A DNA stretch of 64,000 nucleotides from Mesoterricola sp964627225. GTDB lineage: Bacteria; Acidobacteriota; Holophagae; Holophagales; Holophagaceae. This document shows positions 7,829 to 16,224 of the stretch, in pieces. The stretch lies in the NCBI GenBank assembly GCA_964627225.1, contig CAZVHQ010000009.1, forward strand, positions 1 through 64,000, read 5' to 3'. How positions within the stretch are numbered: the first letter of the stretch is position 1; every line of letters begins with the position of its first letter. Under the pieces are notes generated by a model. That model ran no database searches and was not told the origin of the DNA. It was given only the letters and a program-made list of their open reading frames with translations. The position numbers and the translations under genes are program-made.

Positions 7829-8704
7829 ATGATTATTATTGGTAATATTATACTTATGCTATCGTTGCTGGGCCCGGTCCAGGATCCGCTGGTGCAGTTC
7901 AACGGCGCGTTCCGGGAAGGCTACGCCAAGGCCAAGGCGGACTGCCTGGTCCGCGGCGGGCCGGTGCTGGTGGTGTCGGGGGAATGGCTGATGCTGTACC
8001 GGAACAACGTGGAGGCAGCCCGGGAACCGATCCGGCCCGCGCGCTACCACCGGCTCAAGGCGGTGGCCCATGTGCCCCTGGCCCTGCAGGTGCTGGTGAA
8101 CACCCCGGGCGGACTGCCGGAAACGACCCGCAGGACGCTGCGGGGCCTGGCGGCGACCGCCCGGGCCGAGCTGGGCTCCTGGTGCTCCGGGCCGGTGCGG
8201 GTACGGCAGGAGCGGATCCTGGACGCCAGCCTTGGCCTGCTGGACGAGCTGCGGGGGCCGGCGGGCCTGGCGCGGGGCCGGCTGGCCGGCTTCACCGCCG
8301 GACTGGGGCCGCTGCTGCTGGCCAACGCCGCCGAGGCGGCGGGGCTGGAACTGGAGGCGCTGCACGGCAAGGTGCTGGGGTTCCGGAAGGCGATGGACCC
8401 GGCGGACTGGCGAGCCCTGCGGGTGGTGATCATCGGGTCGCACATGGCCCGGGACGGAGAGGTGACCCTACAGTACTTTTCCCGCCTCCTGGACGAGCCG
8501 CGGGAAGGCGGGCGCATCGTCTATGCCGAGGGTCTCTGGCAACCCAAGGATGCCCTGGACCTCCTGGCCACGCACCAGTTGGACCGGACGGCCGGGGCGG
8601 CCTTCTTCGGTGATCCCATGCGCATGCACCGGGACATCCTGGCCGATGGCGCCGAGGCCTGGCTGAAGGCGCATCTGCCGGCGGCCGGCCCGGCCATGGA
8701 TTGA
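7829..8704 (+). CDS. hypothetical protein with a possible N-terminal export signal (291 aa)
   Basis: I do not recognise the family. The N-terminus IIIGNIILMLSLLG is hydrophobic and could be a signal peptide or anchor. The rest is GC-rich, Leu/Ala/Arg-rich and probably helical, with a short beta-like WRALRVVIIGSHMARDG segment near residues 190-207. Codon usage is that of the core genome, and the length and clean frame support a real gene. It lies between the exonuclease and the bacteriohemerythrin, 42 bases after the former. The ATG at 7829 has no strong ribosome-binding site, so an internal start is possible. Confidence 0.6.
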   Translation: MIIIGNIILMLSLLGPVQDPLVQFNGAFREGYAKAKADCLVRGGPVLVVSGEWLMLYRNNVEAAREPIRPARYHRLKAVAHVPLALQVLVNTPGGLPETTRRTLRGLAATARAELGSWCSGPVRVRQERILDASLGLLDELRGPAGLARGRLAGFTAGLGPLLLANAAEAAGLELEALHGKVLGFRKAMDPADWRALRVVIIGSHMARDGEVTLQYFSRLLDEPREGGRIVYAEGLWQPKDALDLLATHQLDRTAGAAFFGDPMRMHRDILADGAEAWLKAHLPAAGPAMD

Positions 8705-8843
8705 CACGATTACGATCCATCTATTAAGTTAAGGGCACCGCGGCTGGACCATCAGGTGGCCGCGGCCATTCGTTGCGGGTTCCTGCCCGTTGCACCTCCT
8801 CGCCTGGGTCAGGAGGTAGCTTCCCTGATTTATGGAGGTTTTC

Positions 8844-9251
8844 ATGGCTCTGATCGTGTGGGATAGCCGGCTCGAGACCGGGCACGGCAAGATTGATGAG
8901 CAGCACCAATCCCTCGTGGAGATCTTCAATCGCCTGCATGGCGCCATGAAACAGGGGAAGGGGAAGCAGGAGGTTGAGGGTATCCTGGTTTTCCTCAAGG
9001 ATTACACTGTGACCCACTTCGCCATGGAAGAGCAGCTCATGGTGACGCACAACTATTCCGGAGCGGAGAAGCACAAGCAGATCCATGCCGACCTGGTGCG
9101 CCAGGTGGCGGACCTGGTGGACCAGTTCCAGCGGGGCACGGCGACCCTGACCCTGCCGGTGATGAACTTCCTTGAGGATTGGCTGGTCCAGCACATCCAG
9201 GGGGAGGACTACCGGTTCGCCCTGGAGCTCAAGAGCAAGGGCATCCATTGA
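8844..9251 (+). CDS. bacteriohemerythrin
   Basis: The 135-residue protein begins MALIVWDSRLETGHGKID and carries the hemerythrin metal ligands in order: the helix with DEQHQ, HFAMEE (H...E) and the HKQIH and QHIQGED stretches, matching the H...HxxxE...HxxxH...HxxxxD pattern of diiron O2-binding proteins. Likely roles are oxygen storage, delivery or sensing. I use the second ATG (8844) because GGAGG lies upstream at the right distance. The gene converges on sbcB and the last 23 bases of the two overlap tail to tail. Confidence 0.9.
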   Translation: MALIVWDSRLETGHGKIDEQHQSLVEIFNRLHGAMKQGKGKQEVEGILVFLKDYTVTHFAMEEQLMVTHNYSGAEKHKQIHADLVRQVADLVDQFQRGTATLTLPVMNFLEDWLVQHIQGEDYRFALELKSKGIH

Positions 9252-10662
9252 GGGCGTAGGCCTCCAGCTCCTGCCAGAGCGCGTCCTGGTCCGGGCGCCG
9301 GGCTCGGCACTGGACCAGCACGGCGTGGAACTCGGCCCGGTTCAGCTGGCCCTTGACCGGGGACTGCTCCATGCGGCGCCGGCAGTGGGCCTCCCAGCGG
9401 CTCCGTTCGGCGGGGGACAGGGTTTCGGGCCAGTTCCGGGCGCGGTAGCGGAACCACAGCTCGTCCAGCCGCTGGTCCTGGAACACCGGCTTGAGCGCGG
9501 CCATGGCCGCGGGCGGGGTGTGGCCGATGCGGTCCATCCAGGCGCGGTCCTGGCTGGAGAAGAAGCCGCCGCCGTAGATGGAGAAATCCGGGTCGACGGC
9601 GGTTTCGGGGAAGCCGCCGCCGAAGGCCTCCAGCACCCGGGCACGGAAAGCGCCCTGAGCCTCCAGCCGAGCGCCCAGGGCCTGGGCGCCGGCCAGGTCG
9701 GTATGGTAGCGCTCGGCCACGGCCGGGGTGAGCAGGCGCAGGTCCCGGACCACCATGGGGCAGCGGTTGGTGTGCAGGGTCTTGGCGGGGAGCCGGGCGA
9801 GGCCCTGCTCAGCCAAGGCTTCGCTGCCCCGGAAGATGCGCTGGCGCAAGGCCTCGGCATCCAGCTCCAGGAACGGCTCGAAGGGCTGGCTCAGGTCCCA
9901 CAGCACGATCTCGTTGGGCCGGCCGGCCAGGACGCCCAGGGGCCACACCAGGGCAAAGGCGCCCTGGGCCGCCTTGAACATCCCGGACACGTGGATGAGC
10001 ACCTGGGGGTGGGCCGGGTCCACCTGGGTCTGGACCCAGTGCTTGTTGCGCGCCTTCAGGGCGAAGTCCCACAGCCTGGGCTGGGCCGCCTTGAGCTTGC
10101 GGGCCAGGGCGATGGTGGCCTGCACGTCGGCCAGGGCCGTATGGGCCTGGGCGTGGGGGATGCCGTTGGCGGCGGTGAGGTGCTCCAGCCGGAAGCTGGG
10201 CACGCCGTCGGCGTCGGGCCAGCACAGGCCTTCGGGCCGGAAGGCGCGGGCCAGGCGCAGCACGTCCAGCAGGTCCCAGCGGCTGTTGCCGTTCTGCCAT
10301 TCGCGCCCATAGGGATCCATGAGGTTGCGGAACAGGGTGCTGCGGGTCAGTTCGTCGTCGAAGCGCAGGTTGTTGTAGCCGACGGTGCAGGTTTCCGGCC
10401 GGGCCATCTCCCGGTGCACGGCGGTGATGAAGTCGCGCTCGCACACCCCCAGGCGCTGCACGGTGGCCGGGCCGATGCCGGTGAGGCCGCAGGCCTCGGG
10501 GTTGGGCAGGTAGTCGGGGCTGAGCCGGCACCAGAGTTCCAGGGGCTCGCCCACCAGGTTGAGTTCCGCGTCGGTGCGCTGGCCGGCGAACTGGGCCGGG
10601 CGGTCGGCCCTGGGGTCCACCCCGAAAGTTTCGTAGTCATGCCAGTAGAAGGAGAAGGACAT
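9229..10662 (-). CDS. sbcB: exodeoxyribonuclease I
   Basis: The 477-residue protein begins MSFSFYWHDYETFGVDP: the DYETFG motif is the first DnaQ-type exonuclease motif of ExoI. GYNNLRFDDE (second motif) and AHTALADVQATIALA (third motif) follow, then the SH3-like and helical ExoI C-terminal regions. Length fits SbcB (about 475). It degrades single-stranded DNA 3' to 5' and works in mismatch repair and recombination control. I start at ATG 10662, since the frame upstream has no similarity. It is divergent from the aryl-polyene-like cluster, with 61 bases between. Confidence 0.92.
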   Translation of the reverse strand: MSFSFYWHDYETFGVDPRADRPAQFAGQRTDAELNLVGEPLELWCRLSPDYLPNPEACGLTGIGPATVQRLGVCERDFITAVHREMARPETCTVGYNNLRFDDELTRSTLFRNLMDPYGREWQNGNSRWDLLDVLRLARAFRPEGLCWPDADGVPSFRLEHLTAANGIPHAQAHTALADVQATIALARKLKAAQPRLWDFALKARNKHWVQTQVDPAHPQVLIHVSGMFKAAQGAFALVWPLGVLAGRPNEIVLWDLSQPFEPFLELDAEALRQRIFRGSEALAEQGLARLPAKTLHTNRCPMVVRDLRLLTPAVAERYHTDLAGAQALGARLEAQGAFRARVLEAFGGGFPETAVDPDFSIYGGGFFSSQDRAWMDRIGHTPPAAMAALKPVFQDQRLDELWFRYRARNWPETLSPAERSRWEAHCRRRMEQSPVKGQLNRAEFHAVLVQCRARRPDQDALWQELEAYALNGCPCS

Positions 10663-10723
10663 GCCTGCGAGGATACGATGAGCGGCCGGCTCCCCGCACT
10701 GCTGTTTTGCCCTCGAGTTGTCC

Positions 10724-11401
10724 ATGACATCTGCTCCACTGGTCCTGCCTCTTCTGCGCGCCGCCGCCTGGTTCGGGGAGGACCCCCTGGATCCGCTCCT
10801 GGCCCCGGGCTCGGACGGCTTCCTGGACCTGGCCTGGGGCGAACCCGACCTGGGCTTCGTGGACCGCCAGTTGAGGCGGCGCCTGAGCCCCCTGGCCCGG
10901 GCCTGCTTCCACTGCGCCGGGCGGCTCGGCGCGGCCGGGGACGCGCGGGTGGTGTTCGCCTCCAGGCACGGCGAGGCCGAGCGCACCCTGACCATCCTGC
11001 ACGACCTGGCTGCGGGGGCCGAGGTCTCGCCCGCCCAGTTCTCCACCTCCGTGCACAATTCGGTGCCCGGGCTATGGTCCATCATCAACGGCGACCACGC
11101 ATCGTTCAGCGCGGTGGCCGCCGGGCCCGGGAGTTTCGGCTGGGGGCTGGTCGAAGCCCTGGCGGCCTTCAGGGCGGACCCGTCGGCGCCGGTCCTGTTC
11201 GTCTATGGCGATGACCGGCTGCCCGATCCGTGGGCGGACCCCACGCCCCGGGGCCTGCTGCACGCGGTGGCGCTGCTGGTGGGGGAGCCCGCGGCCGCGC
11301 GGCTGGTGCTCGCCATGGCGGATCCCGGGGCCGGGCCGCCCCAGTCCCTCGCCTGTCTGCGGGCGCTGCGCGGCGCGCCATCGCCCTGGCAATTGGGCTG
11401 A
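10724..11401 (+). CDS. beta-ketoacyl synthase N-terminal-domain protein (chain-length-factor-like, aryl-polyene type)
   Basis: About 225 residues matching the small ketosynthase-N domain proteins of aryl polyene and xanthomonadin clusters. The segment QFSTSVHNSVPGLWSII resembles the HNxxxGxWSI stretch of that family. There is no active-site Cys and no ketosynthase C-terminal half, so it cannot condense by itself and probably pairs with the ketosynthase at 19498 as a chain-length partner. It is the first gene of the cluster and is followed by the ACP after 47 bases. I start at ATG 10724, two codons inside a TTG. Confidence 0.8.
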   Translation: MTSAPLVLPLLRAAAWFGEDPLDPLLAPGSDGFLDLAWGEPDLGFVDRQLRRRLSPLARACFHCAGRLGAAGDARVVFASRHGEAERTLTILHDLAAGAEVSPAQFSTSVHNSVPGLWSIINGDHASFSAVAAGPGSFGWGLVEALAAFRADPSAPVLFVYGDDRLPDPWADPTPRGLLHAVALLVGEPAAARLVLAMADPGAGPPQSLACLRALRGAPSPWQLG

Positions 11402-11448
11402 GGTCAACTATCATTGGAAATACGAACCACCCCGGAAAGCAGAACGCC

Positions 11449-11733
11449 ATGGGCATGATCATCACTCCGTTCGAAATGAAGCAGTTCATCATTGCTACCC
11501 TGGGGCTGGAGGACCTGACGCCTGAAGGCATCGGGGACGATGAACCGCTGTTCGCCGAGGGCCTCGGCCTGGATTCCATCGACGCGCTGGAACTGGGCAT
11601 CGCCTTGCGCAAACGCTTCCAGGTCCAGGCGGCGGAGCAGGATCCGGGCCTGAAGGAGCACTTCGCCACGGTGCGCAGCCTGGTGGCGTTCGTCGCCAGC
11701 AACGGCCAGGGGCCGCTGCAAGCCGGAGCCTGA
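11449..11733 (+). CDS. acyl carrier protein
   Basis: A 94-residue acidic protein with the phosphopantetheine attachment motif GLDSIDALELG. Ser43 is the predicted attachment site. It would carry the starter and the growing chain for the adjacent ligase and ketosynthases. GGAAAG precedes the start. Only one ACP is seen here, whereas aryl polyene clusters usually encode two. Confidence 0.92.
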   Translation: MGMIITPFEMKQFIIATLGLEDLTPEGIGDDEPLFAEGLGLDSIDALELGIALRKRFQVQAAEQDPGLKEHFATVRSLVAFVASNGQGPLQAGA

Positions 11734-11740
11734 CCGGGGG

Positions 11741-13039
11741 ATGAGCTTCCTTCCCCTCTCCCGGCTGATGCTGGAGGCGCGCGCCGCCGACCATCCCGTG
11801 GCCCTTTCCGGCACCACCCCCCGGACCTGGGAGGCGTTCGCTTCGAGCGCGGCCTGGGCCGCGGACCAGGCCCTGCGGGCCGGCGGCCGCCGCTGGGTGC
11901 TGTCCTGCCCTGATGCCTGGGATTTCGCCGCGGGGCTGATCGGCCTGCTGCAGGCCGGGCGCACGGTGGTGCTGCCGCCCAATTTCCTGCCCGAAACCCT
12001 GGCAGGCCTCCGGCGCGAGGCCGACGCCGTGCTGGGGGAGATCCGGACCGGCCCGGCGCCGCGGCCGGCGCTCCTGGAGGGCAGCCTGGAATTCTGGACC
12101 TCCGGCAGCACCGGCGAGCCCAAGGGGATCGTGCGCAGCCTGGCCCAGGCCGCGGCCGAGGTGGCCATGCTGGAGCGGCATTTCGGCCACCTGATGCCGG
12201 CAGGGCCGGTGGTCGGCACGGTGCCGCATCACCACATCTACGGCTGCCTGTTCCGCATCCTGTGGCCGCTGGCGGCGGGGCGCCCGTTCCTGTGCGAACC
12301 GGCCAGCGATCCGGCCGGGTTCCTGCGCGCCCTGGCCCAGCCGGCGCCGGTGGCCCTGGTGGCCAGCCCGGCCCACCTGTCCCGGCTGCCTCGGCTGATG
12401 GACCTGGACGCCTTGCCGGTCGCGCCCGGGGTGATCTTCTCTTCGGGCGGGCCGCTGAACGGGGCGGACGCCGCGCTCTGGCGCGGCCGGGTGCCGGGCG
12501 GCGTGGCGGAGGTCTACGGCAGCACCGAAACCGGGGGCATCGCCTGGCGCAACCAGGGGCCTGACCCCGCCTCGGCCGACTGGACCCCGTTCGACGACGT
12601 GACCCTGGCCTTCCAGGCCGGAGCCCTGGTGGTGACCTCCTTCCGGGCCGGGCCTCTGCCGCTGCGGCTGCAGGACGCGGCCGAGCCGCTGCCGGACGGG
12701 CGCTTCCGCCTGCTGGGGCGGCTGGACCGGATCATCAAGCTGGAGGAGAAGCGGATCGCCCTGCCGGAACTGGAAAAGGCCCTGGAGGCCCAGCCCTGGG
12801 TGGCCCGGGCCGCGCTGGTGCTGCTGGAGGGAGTCCGGCCGACCCTGGGGGCCGTGGTGGTGCTCAAACCCGGGGCCCCTTCCGAGCGCGGCCTCCTGGT
12901 GCGCACCCTGAGGGCCCATCTGGGCCTCCGGTTCGAGATCATGGCCCTGCCGAAACGCTGGCGCTTTCCCCGGGAGCTGCCCTACGACGCGCGCGGCAAG
13001 CTGACGCCCAGGGCACTGGCCGGGCTGTTCCAGCCATGA
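11741..13039 (+). CDS. AMP-dependent acyl/aryl-CoA or ACP ligase
   Basis: This 432-residue adenylating enzyme has the P-loop-like TSGSTGEPKG motif (around 120-129), the YGSTETGG motif (around 260-267), the RLDRIIKLEEKRI hinge and a C-terminal Lys in ARGKLT. It likely activates an aryl starter acid such as a cinnamate or coumarate and loads it on the ACP. It starts seven bases after the ACP stop and its stop overlaps the next start (ATGA), so it is co-translated. It is somewhat shorter than typical CoA ligases (about 500), as in aryl polyene ligases. The substrate is inferred from the adjacent ammonia-lyase. Confidence 0.85.
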   Translation: MSFLPLSRLMLEARAADHPVALSGTTPRTWEAFASSAAWAADQALRAGGRRWVLSCPDAWDFAAGLIGLLQAGRTVVLPPNFLPETLAGLRREADAVLGEIRTGPAPRPALLEGSLEFWTSGSTGEPKGIVRSLAQAAAEVAMLERHFGHLMPAGPVVGTVPHHHIYGCLFRILWPLAAGRPFLCEPASDPAGFLRALAQPAPVALVASPAHLSRLPRLMDLDALPVAPGVIFSSGGPLNGADAALWRGRVPGGVAEVYGSTETGGIAWRNQGPDPASADWTPFDDVTLAFQAGALVVTSFRAGPLPLRLQDAAEPLPDGRFRLLGRLDRIIKLEEKRIALPELEKALEAQPWVARAALVLLEGVRPTLGAVVVLKPGAPSERGLLVRTLRAHLGLRFEIMALPKRWRFPRELPYDARGKLTPRALAGLFQP

Positions 13040-14679
13040 GTTTCCAGCCCTGTCTGATCGTGCCGGTCTATGACCCCGGTCTCCCCCTGGCGCGCACCGT
13101 GGCGGGCCTGGAGGCGTCGGGCCTGACGATCTACCTGGTCGACGACGGCAGCACCCCCGCCACCCACCGGGAACTGCAGCGGCTCGCCCAGGACAAGGAA
13201 CAGATCCGCCTGCTGACCCTCGCGCCGAACCAGGGCAAGGGCGCGGCGGTGATGGCCGCCTTGCGCCGGGCCGGGGAGGACGGCTTCAGCCACGCCCTCC
13301 AGGTGGACTCCGACGGCCAGCACGATCCGGCGGCGGTGGCGGCCTTCCTGGCCCTGGGCCGGGCCCGGCCCGGGGCCCTGGTGGCCGGGGTGCCGCGCTA
13401 CGACGCCACCGTGCCGGCGGCGCGCAAATACTGCCGCTACCTCTCCCACCTCTGTGTCTGGCTGGAGACGCTCTCCCTGGACATCCGGGATTCCCTCTGC
13501 GGCTTCCGGCTCTACCCGCTGAGTCCGACCCTGGCCCTCATGGAGCAGGAAGCCCTGCCGCGGCGCATGTCGTTCGACACCGAGATCATCGTCCGGCTGC
13601 ACTGGGCCGGGGTCCCGGTGCTGACCGCGCCGGTGGCGGTCACCTACCCCCCGGACGGCGTTTCGCACTACCGGGCGTTGCGCGACAGCTTCCAGCTCAT
13701 GCTGATGCACGCGCGCCTGCTGCTGGGGATGCCGCGCCGCGCGTTCCGGCGCAAGCTGCCCTGGTACCGGGCCAAGGAACGCGGCTGCCGCCTGGGCTAC
13801 TTGAGCGTGGCCAGGGCGCTGCGCCTGATCGGTCCGCGCGGCCTGCGCCTGGCCGGGGAATGCCTGGTGCCGTATTTCTTCCTGACCGGGCGCCAAGCCC
13901 GGCGCGCCTCCCGGGACTACCTCGACCGGCTCTGGACCCGGTTCGGCCCCCTGCCGGACCTGCCCCGGCGCCCGGGGCTGGGGGCATCCTACCGGCACTT
14001 CCGCTGCTTCTGCCGGGCCACGGCGGACAAGATCCTGGCCTGGTCCGGATGCCGCTCCGGCATCCGGGTGGACGGCGGGGACCTGGAGGCCCTCCTGGCG
14101 CTGCACGGCAGGGCCAAGGGCGCGGTGATCCTGGGGGCCCACCTGGGCAACCTGGAGATGCTGCGCGCCCTGGGCCAGGAGCGCGGCCTGCCGGGCCTGA
14201 ACGCGGTGGTCTACGGCGAGAACGCCCTGCGCTTCCACGAACTGCTGAACCGGCTCAATCCGGGCTTCGGGGTGAACCTGGTGCACGTGGCGGCGGTCTC
14301 CCCGGATACGGCCATCCTGCTGCAGGAGAAGGTGGACCATGGCGAATGCCTGTTCATCGTCGGCGACCGCACCCCGCCCAGCGACCGCGGCCGCACCGTC
14401 CTGGCGCCGTTCCTGGGCGAACCGGCGGCGTTTCCCATCGGTCCCTTCCTGCTGGCCCACCTGCTGCGCTGCCCGGTGCACCTGATGTTCTGCGTGTACG
14501 ACGGCCAGTGCTACCGGGTGCGCCTGGTACCGTTCGCCGAGCGGATCGAATTGCCCCGGGCCGGGCGCCAAGAGGCCCTCGCCGGGTGGGCAGCCCGCTA
14601 TGCTCAAGGTCTGGAGGCCGCGTGCCGTGACAACCCCATGCAATGGTTCAACTTCTTCGATTTCTGGGCCTCCCGTTGA
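13036..14679 (+). CDS. fused family-2 glycosyltransferase and LpxL-type acyltransferase
   Basis: Two domains in 547 residues. Residues 1-230 form a GT2 glycosyltransferase with VPVYDPG, YLVDDGST and QVDSDGQHDP (nucleotide-sugar and metal binding). Residues about 300-547 form an LpxL/HtrB-like lysophospholipid acyltransferase with ILGAHLGNLEML (the HxxxxE catalytic pair), GDRTPPSDRGR and a buried helix. The fusion is characteristic of aryl polyene and flexirubin-like clusters, where it probably attaches the polyene to a glycolipid anchor at the inner membrane. It overlaps the ligase by four bases. Confidence 0.85.
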   Translation: MSFQPCLIVPVYDPGLPLARTVAGLEASGLTIYLVDDGSTPATHRELQRLAQDKEQIRLLTLAPNQGKGAAVMAALRRAGEDGFSHALQVDSDGQHDPAAVAAFLALGRARPGALVAGVPRYDATVPAARKYCRYLSHLCVWLETLSLDIRDSLCGFRLYPLSPTLALMEQEALPRRMSFDTEIIVRLHWAGVPVLTAPVAVTYPPDGVSHYRALRDSFQLMLMHARLLLGMPRRAFRRKLPWYRAKERGCRLGYLSVARALRLIGPRGLRLAGECLVPYFFLTGRQARRASRDYLDRLWTRFGPLPDLPRRPGLGASYRHFRCFCRATADKILAWSGCRSGIRVDGGDLEALLALHGRAKGAVILGAHLGNLEMLRALGQERGLPGLNAVVYGENALRFHELLNRLNPGFGVNLVHVAAVSPDTAILLQEKVDHGECLFIVGDRTPPSDRGRTVLAPFLGEPAAFPIGPFLLAHLLRCPVHLMFCVYDGQCYRVRLVPFAERIELPRAGRQEALAGWAARYAQGLEAACRDNPMQWFNFFDFWASR

Positions 14680-14692
14680 CGGGGCGGTCCCG

Positions 14693-16210
14693 GTGGGGTC
14701 TGCCCGGCTGACCCTGGAAGCCGTGCTGGAAGTTGCCTTGCGCGGCCGGCCGGTGGTCCTGTCGGAAGATCCCGGGTTCCGGGCCCGGGTGGAAGCCAGC
14801 CGCGCCTTCCTGAACGACCTGCTGCGGGACGGGGTGGAAGTCTACGGGGTCAACACCGGCTACGGCGATTCCTGCACCACCCCCGTTCCCCCGGCGCTGC
14901 TGGCGGAACTGCCGCACCACCTGCTGCGCTACCACGGTTGCGGCCTGGGCCGTTTCCTCGAACCGGAAGAGACCCTGGCGGTGCTGCTGGTCCGGCTCAA
15001 CTCGCTGGCCCAGGGCTACTCGGCGGTGCGCTTCGAGCTGCTGGAGGCGCTGGCGGCGCTCATCAACCACCGGGTCCTGCCGCGCATCCCGGCGGAGGGC
15101 TCGGTGGGCGCCAGCGGCGATCTCACGCCGCTGTCGTACATCGCCGCGGTGCTGATCGGCGAAGGCGATGCGCTCCAGGATGGCGTGTCGCGCCCAGGTG
15201 CCGAAGCCCTGGCGCGGGCCGGGCTGCCGGCGCTGGAGCTGGTCCCCAAGGAGGCGCTCGCCCTCATGAACGGCACCGCGGTCATGACCGGGCTGGCCTG
15301 CCTGGCCTTCCAGCGCGCCGAGTACCTGAGCCGGGTGGCCTGCCGGCTCACCGCGTTCTCGGTGGCGTGCCTGCAGGGCAACCGGGAGCACTTCCATCCC
15401 CGGCTTTCGCAGATGAAGCCGCACGCCGGGCAGGGCGAGGCGGCCGGCTGGATCCACGCCGATCTGGGCGGCCAGGAAAGCGCCGGCGCCGGGCGCATCC
15501 AGGACCGCTACTCCATCCGCTGCGCGCCCCACGTGATCGGCGTGCTGCGCGACGCGCTGCCCTGGATCCGGCGCGACCTGGAGAATGAGCTGAACAGCGC
15601 CAACGACAACCCGCTGTTCGACGGCGAGGCGCGGCTGATGCTGCACGGCGGACACTTCTATGGCGGCCACGTGGCCTTCGCCATGGACGGCCTGAAGGTG
15701 GCGGTGGCCAACCTGGCCGACCTCATGGACCGCCAACTGGCCCTGCTGGTGGACACCCGCTACAACAACGGCCTGCCCGGCAACCTGTCCGGGGCCGCGC
15801 CGGAACGGGCCGCCATCAACCACGGCCTGAAGGCGGTGCAGATCGGCGCCAGCGCCTGGGCGGCGGAGGCCCTGAAGCTGACCATGCCGGCCTCGGTGTT
15901 CTCCCGCTCCACCGAATGCCACAACCAGGACAAGGTCAGCCTGGGCACCATCGCCGCCCGGGACTGCCTGCGGGTGCTGGAACTCACCGGGCAGGTGGCC
16001 GCGGCCCTGGCCCTGGCCACCCTGCAGGGCCTGGAACTGCGCCGGCGCCAGTCGGTCCCGGCCCTGGAGCGGCTTTCCCCCGAGGCCCTGGCGTGGGGCG
16101 CCGGACTGGGCGCCGGGATCCCGTTCGTGGAAGAGGACCGGCCGCTGGACGGCGCCCTGCGCTCCCTGTGCGCCGGCCTGGAGGCCTGCCAGTGGAGCCT
16201 GTACGCCTGA
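14693..16210 (+). CDS. MIO-dependent aromatic amino acid ammonia-lyase (HAL/TAL/PAL family)
   Basis: About 505 residues, the length of bacterial histidine/tyrosine ammonia-lyases. It has YGVNTGYG, the MIO-forming Ala-Ser-Gly in SVGASGDLTPLSY, NGTAVMTGLA, NSANDNPLF and the late SQDKVSLG-like CHNQDKVSLGT. At the substrate-selectivity pair (Ser-His in histidine lyases, His-Leu in bacterial tyrosine lyases) I align Tyr-His, so the substrate is uncertain. In this setting it plausibly makes cinnamate, coumarate or urocanate as starter for the ligase. I choose GTG 14693 because family similarity begins there and GGGGCGG precedes it. Upstream codons overlap the previous gene. Confidence 0.88.
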   Translation: MGSARLTLEAVLEVALRGRPVVLSEDPGFRARVEASRAFLNDLLRDGVEVYGVNTGYGDSCTTPVPPALLAELPHHLLRYHGCGLGRFLEPEETLAVLLVRLNSLAQGYSAVRFELLEALAALINHRVLPRIPAEGSVGASGDLTPLSYIAAVLIGEGDALQDGVSRPGAEALARAGLPALELVPKEALALMNGTAVMTGLACLAFQRAEYLSRVACRLTAFSVACLQGNREHFHPRLSQMKPHAGQGEAAGWIHADLGGQESAGAGRIQDRYSIRCAPHVIGVLRDALPWIRRDLENELNSANDNPLFDGEARLMLHGGHFYGGHVAFAMDGLKVAVANLADLMDRQLALLVDTRYNNGLPGNLSGAAPERAAINHGLKAVQIGASAWAAEALKLTMPASVFSRSTECHNQDKVSLGTIAARDCLRVLELTGQVAAALALATLQGLELRRRQSVPALERLSPEALAWGAGLGAGIPFVEEDRPLDGALRSLCAGLEACQWSLYA

Positions 16211-16224
16211 CCTCCGGTGCCACC

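Noticed and set aside
9172..11214. Very long frame of 680 codons on the plus strand opposite sbcB
   Set aside because: It is a GC-rich shadow of exonuclease I, whose minus-strand frame has all three catalytic motifs.
12982..14643. Long minus-strand frame opposite the glycosyltransferase-acyltransferase
   Set aside because: Gln/His/Gly/Pro-rich shadow composition, no motifs; the plus-strand frame is clearly the real gene.
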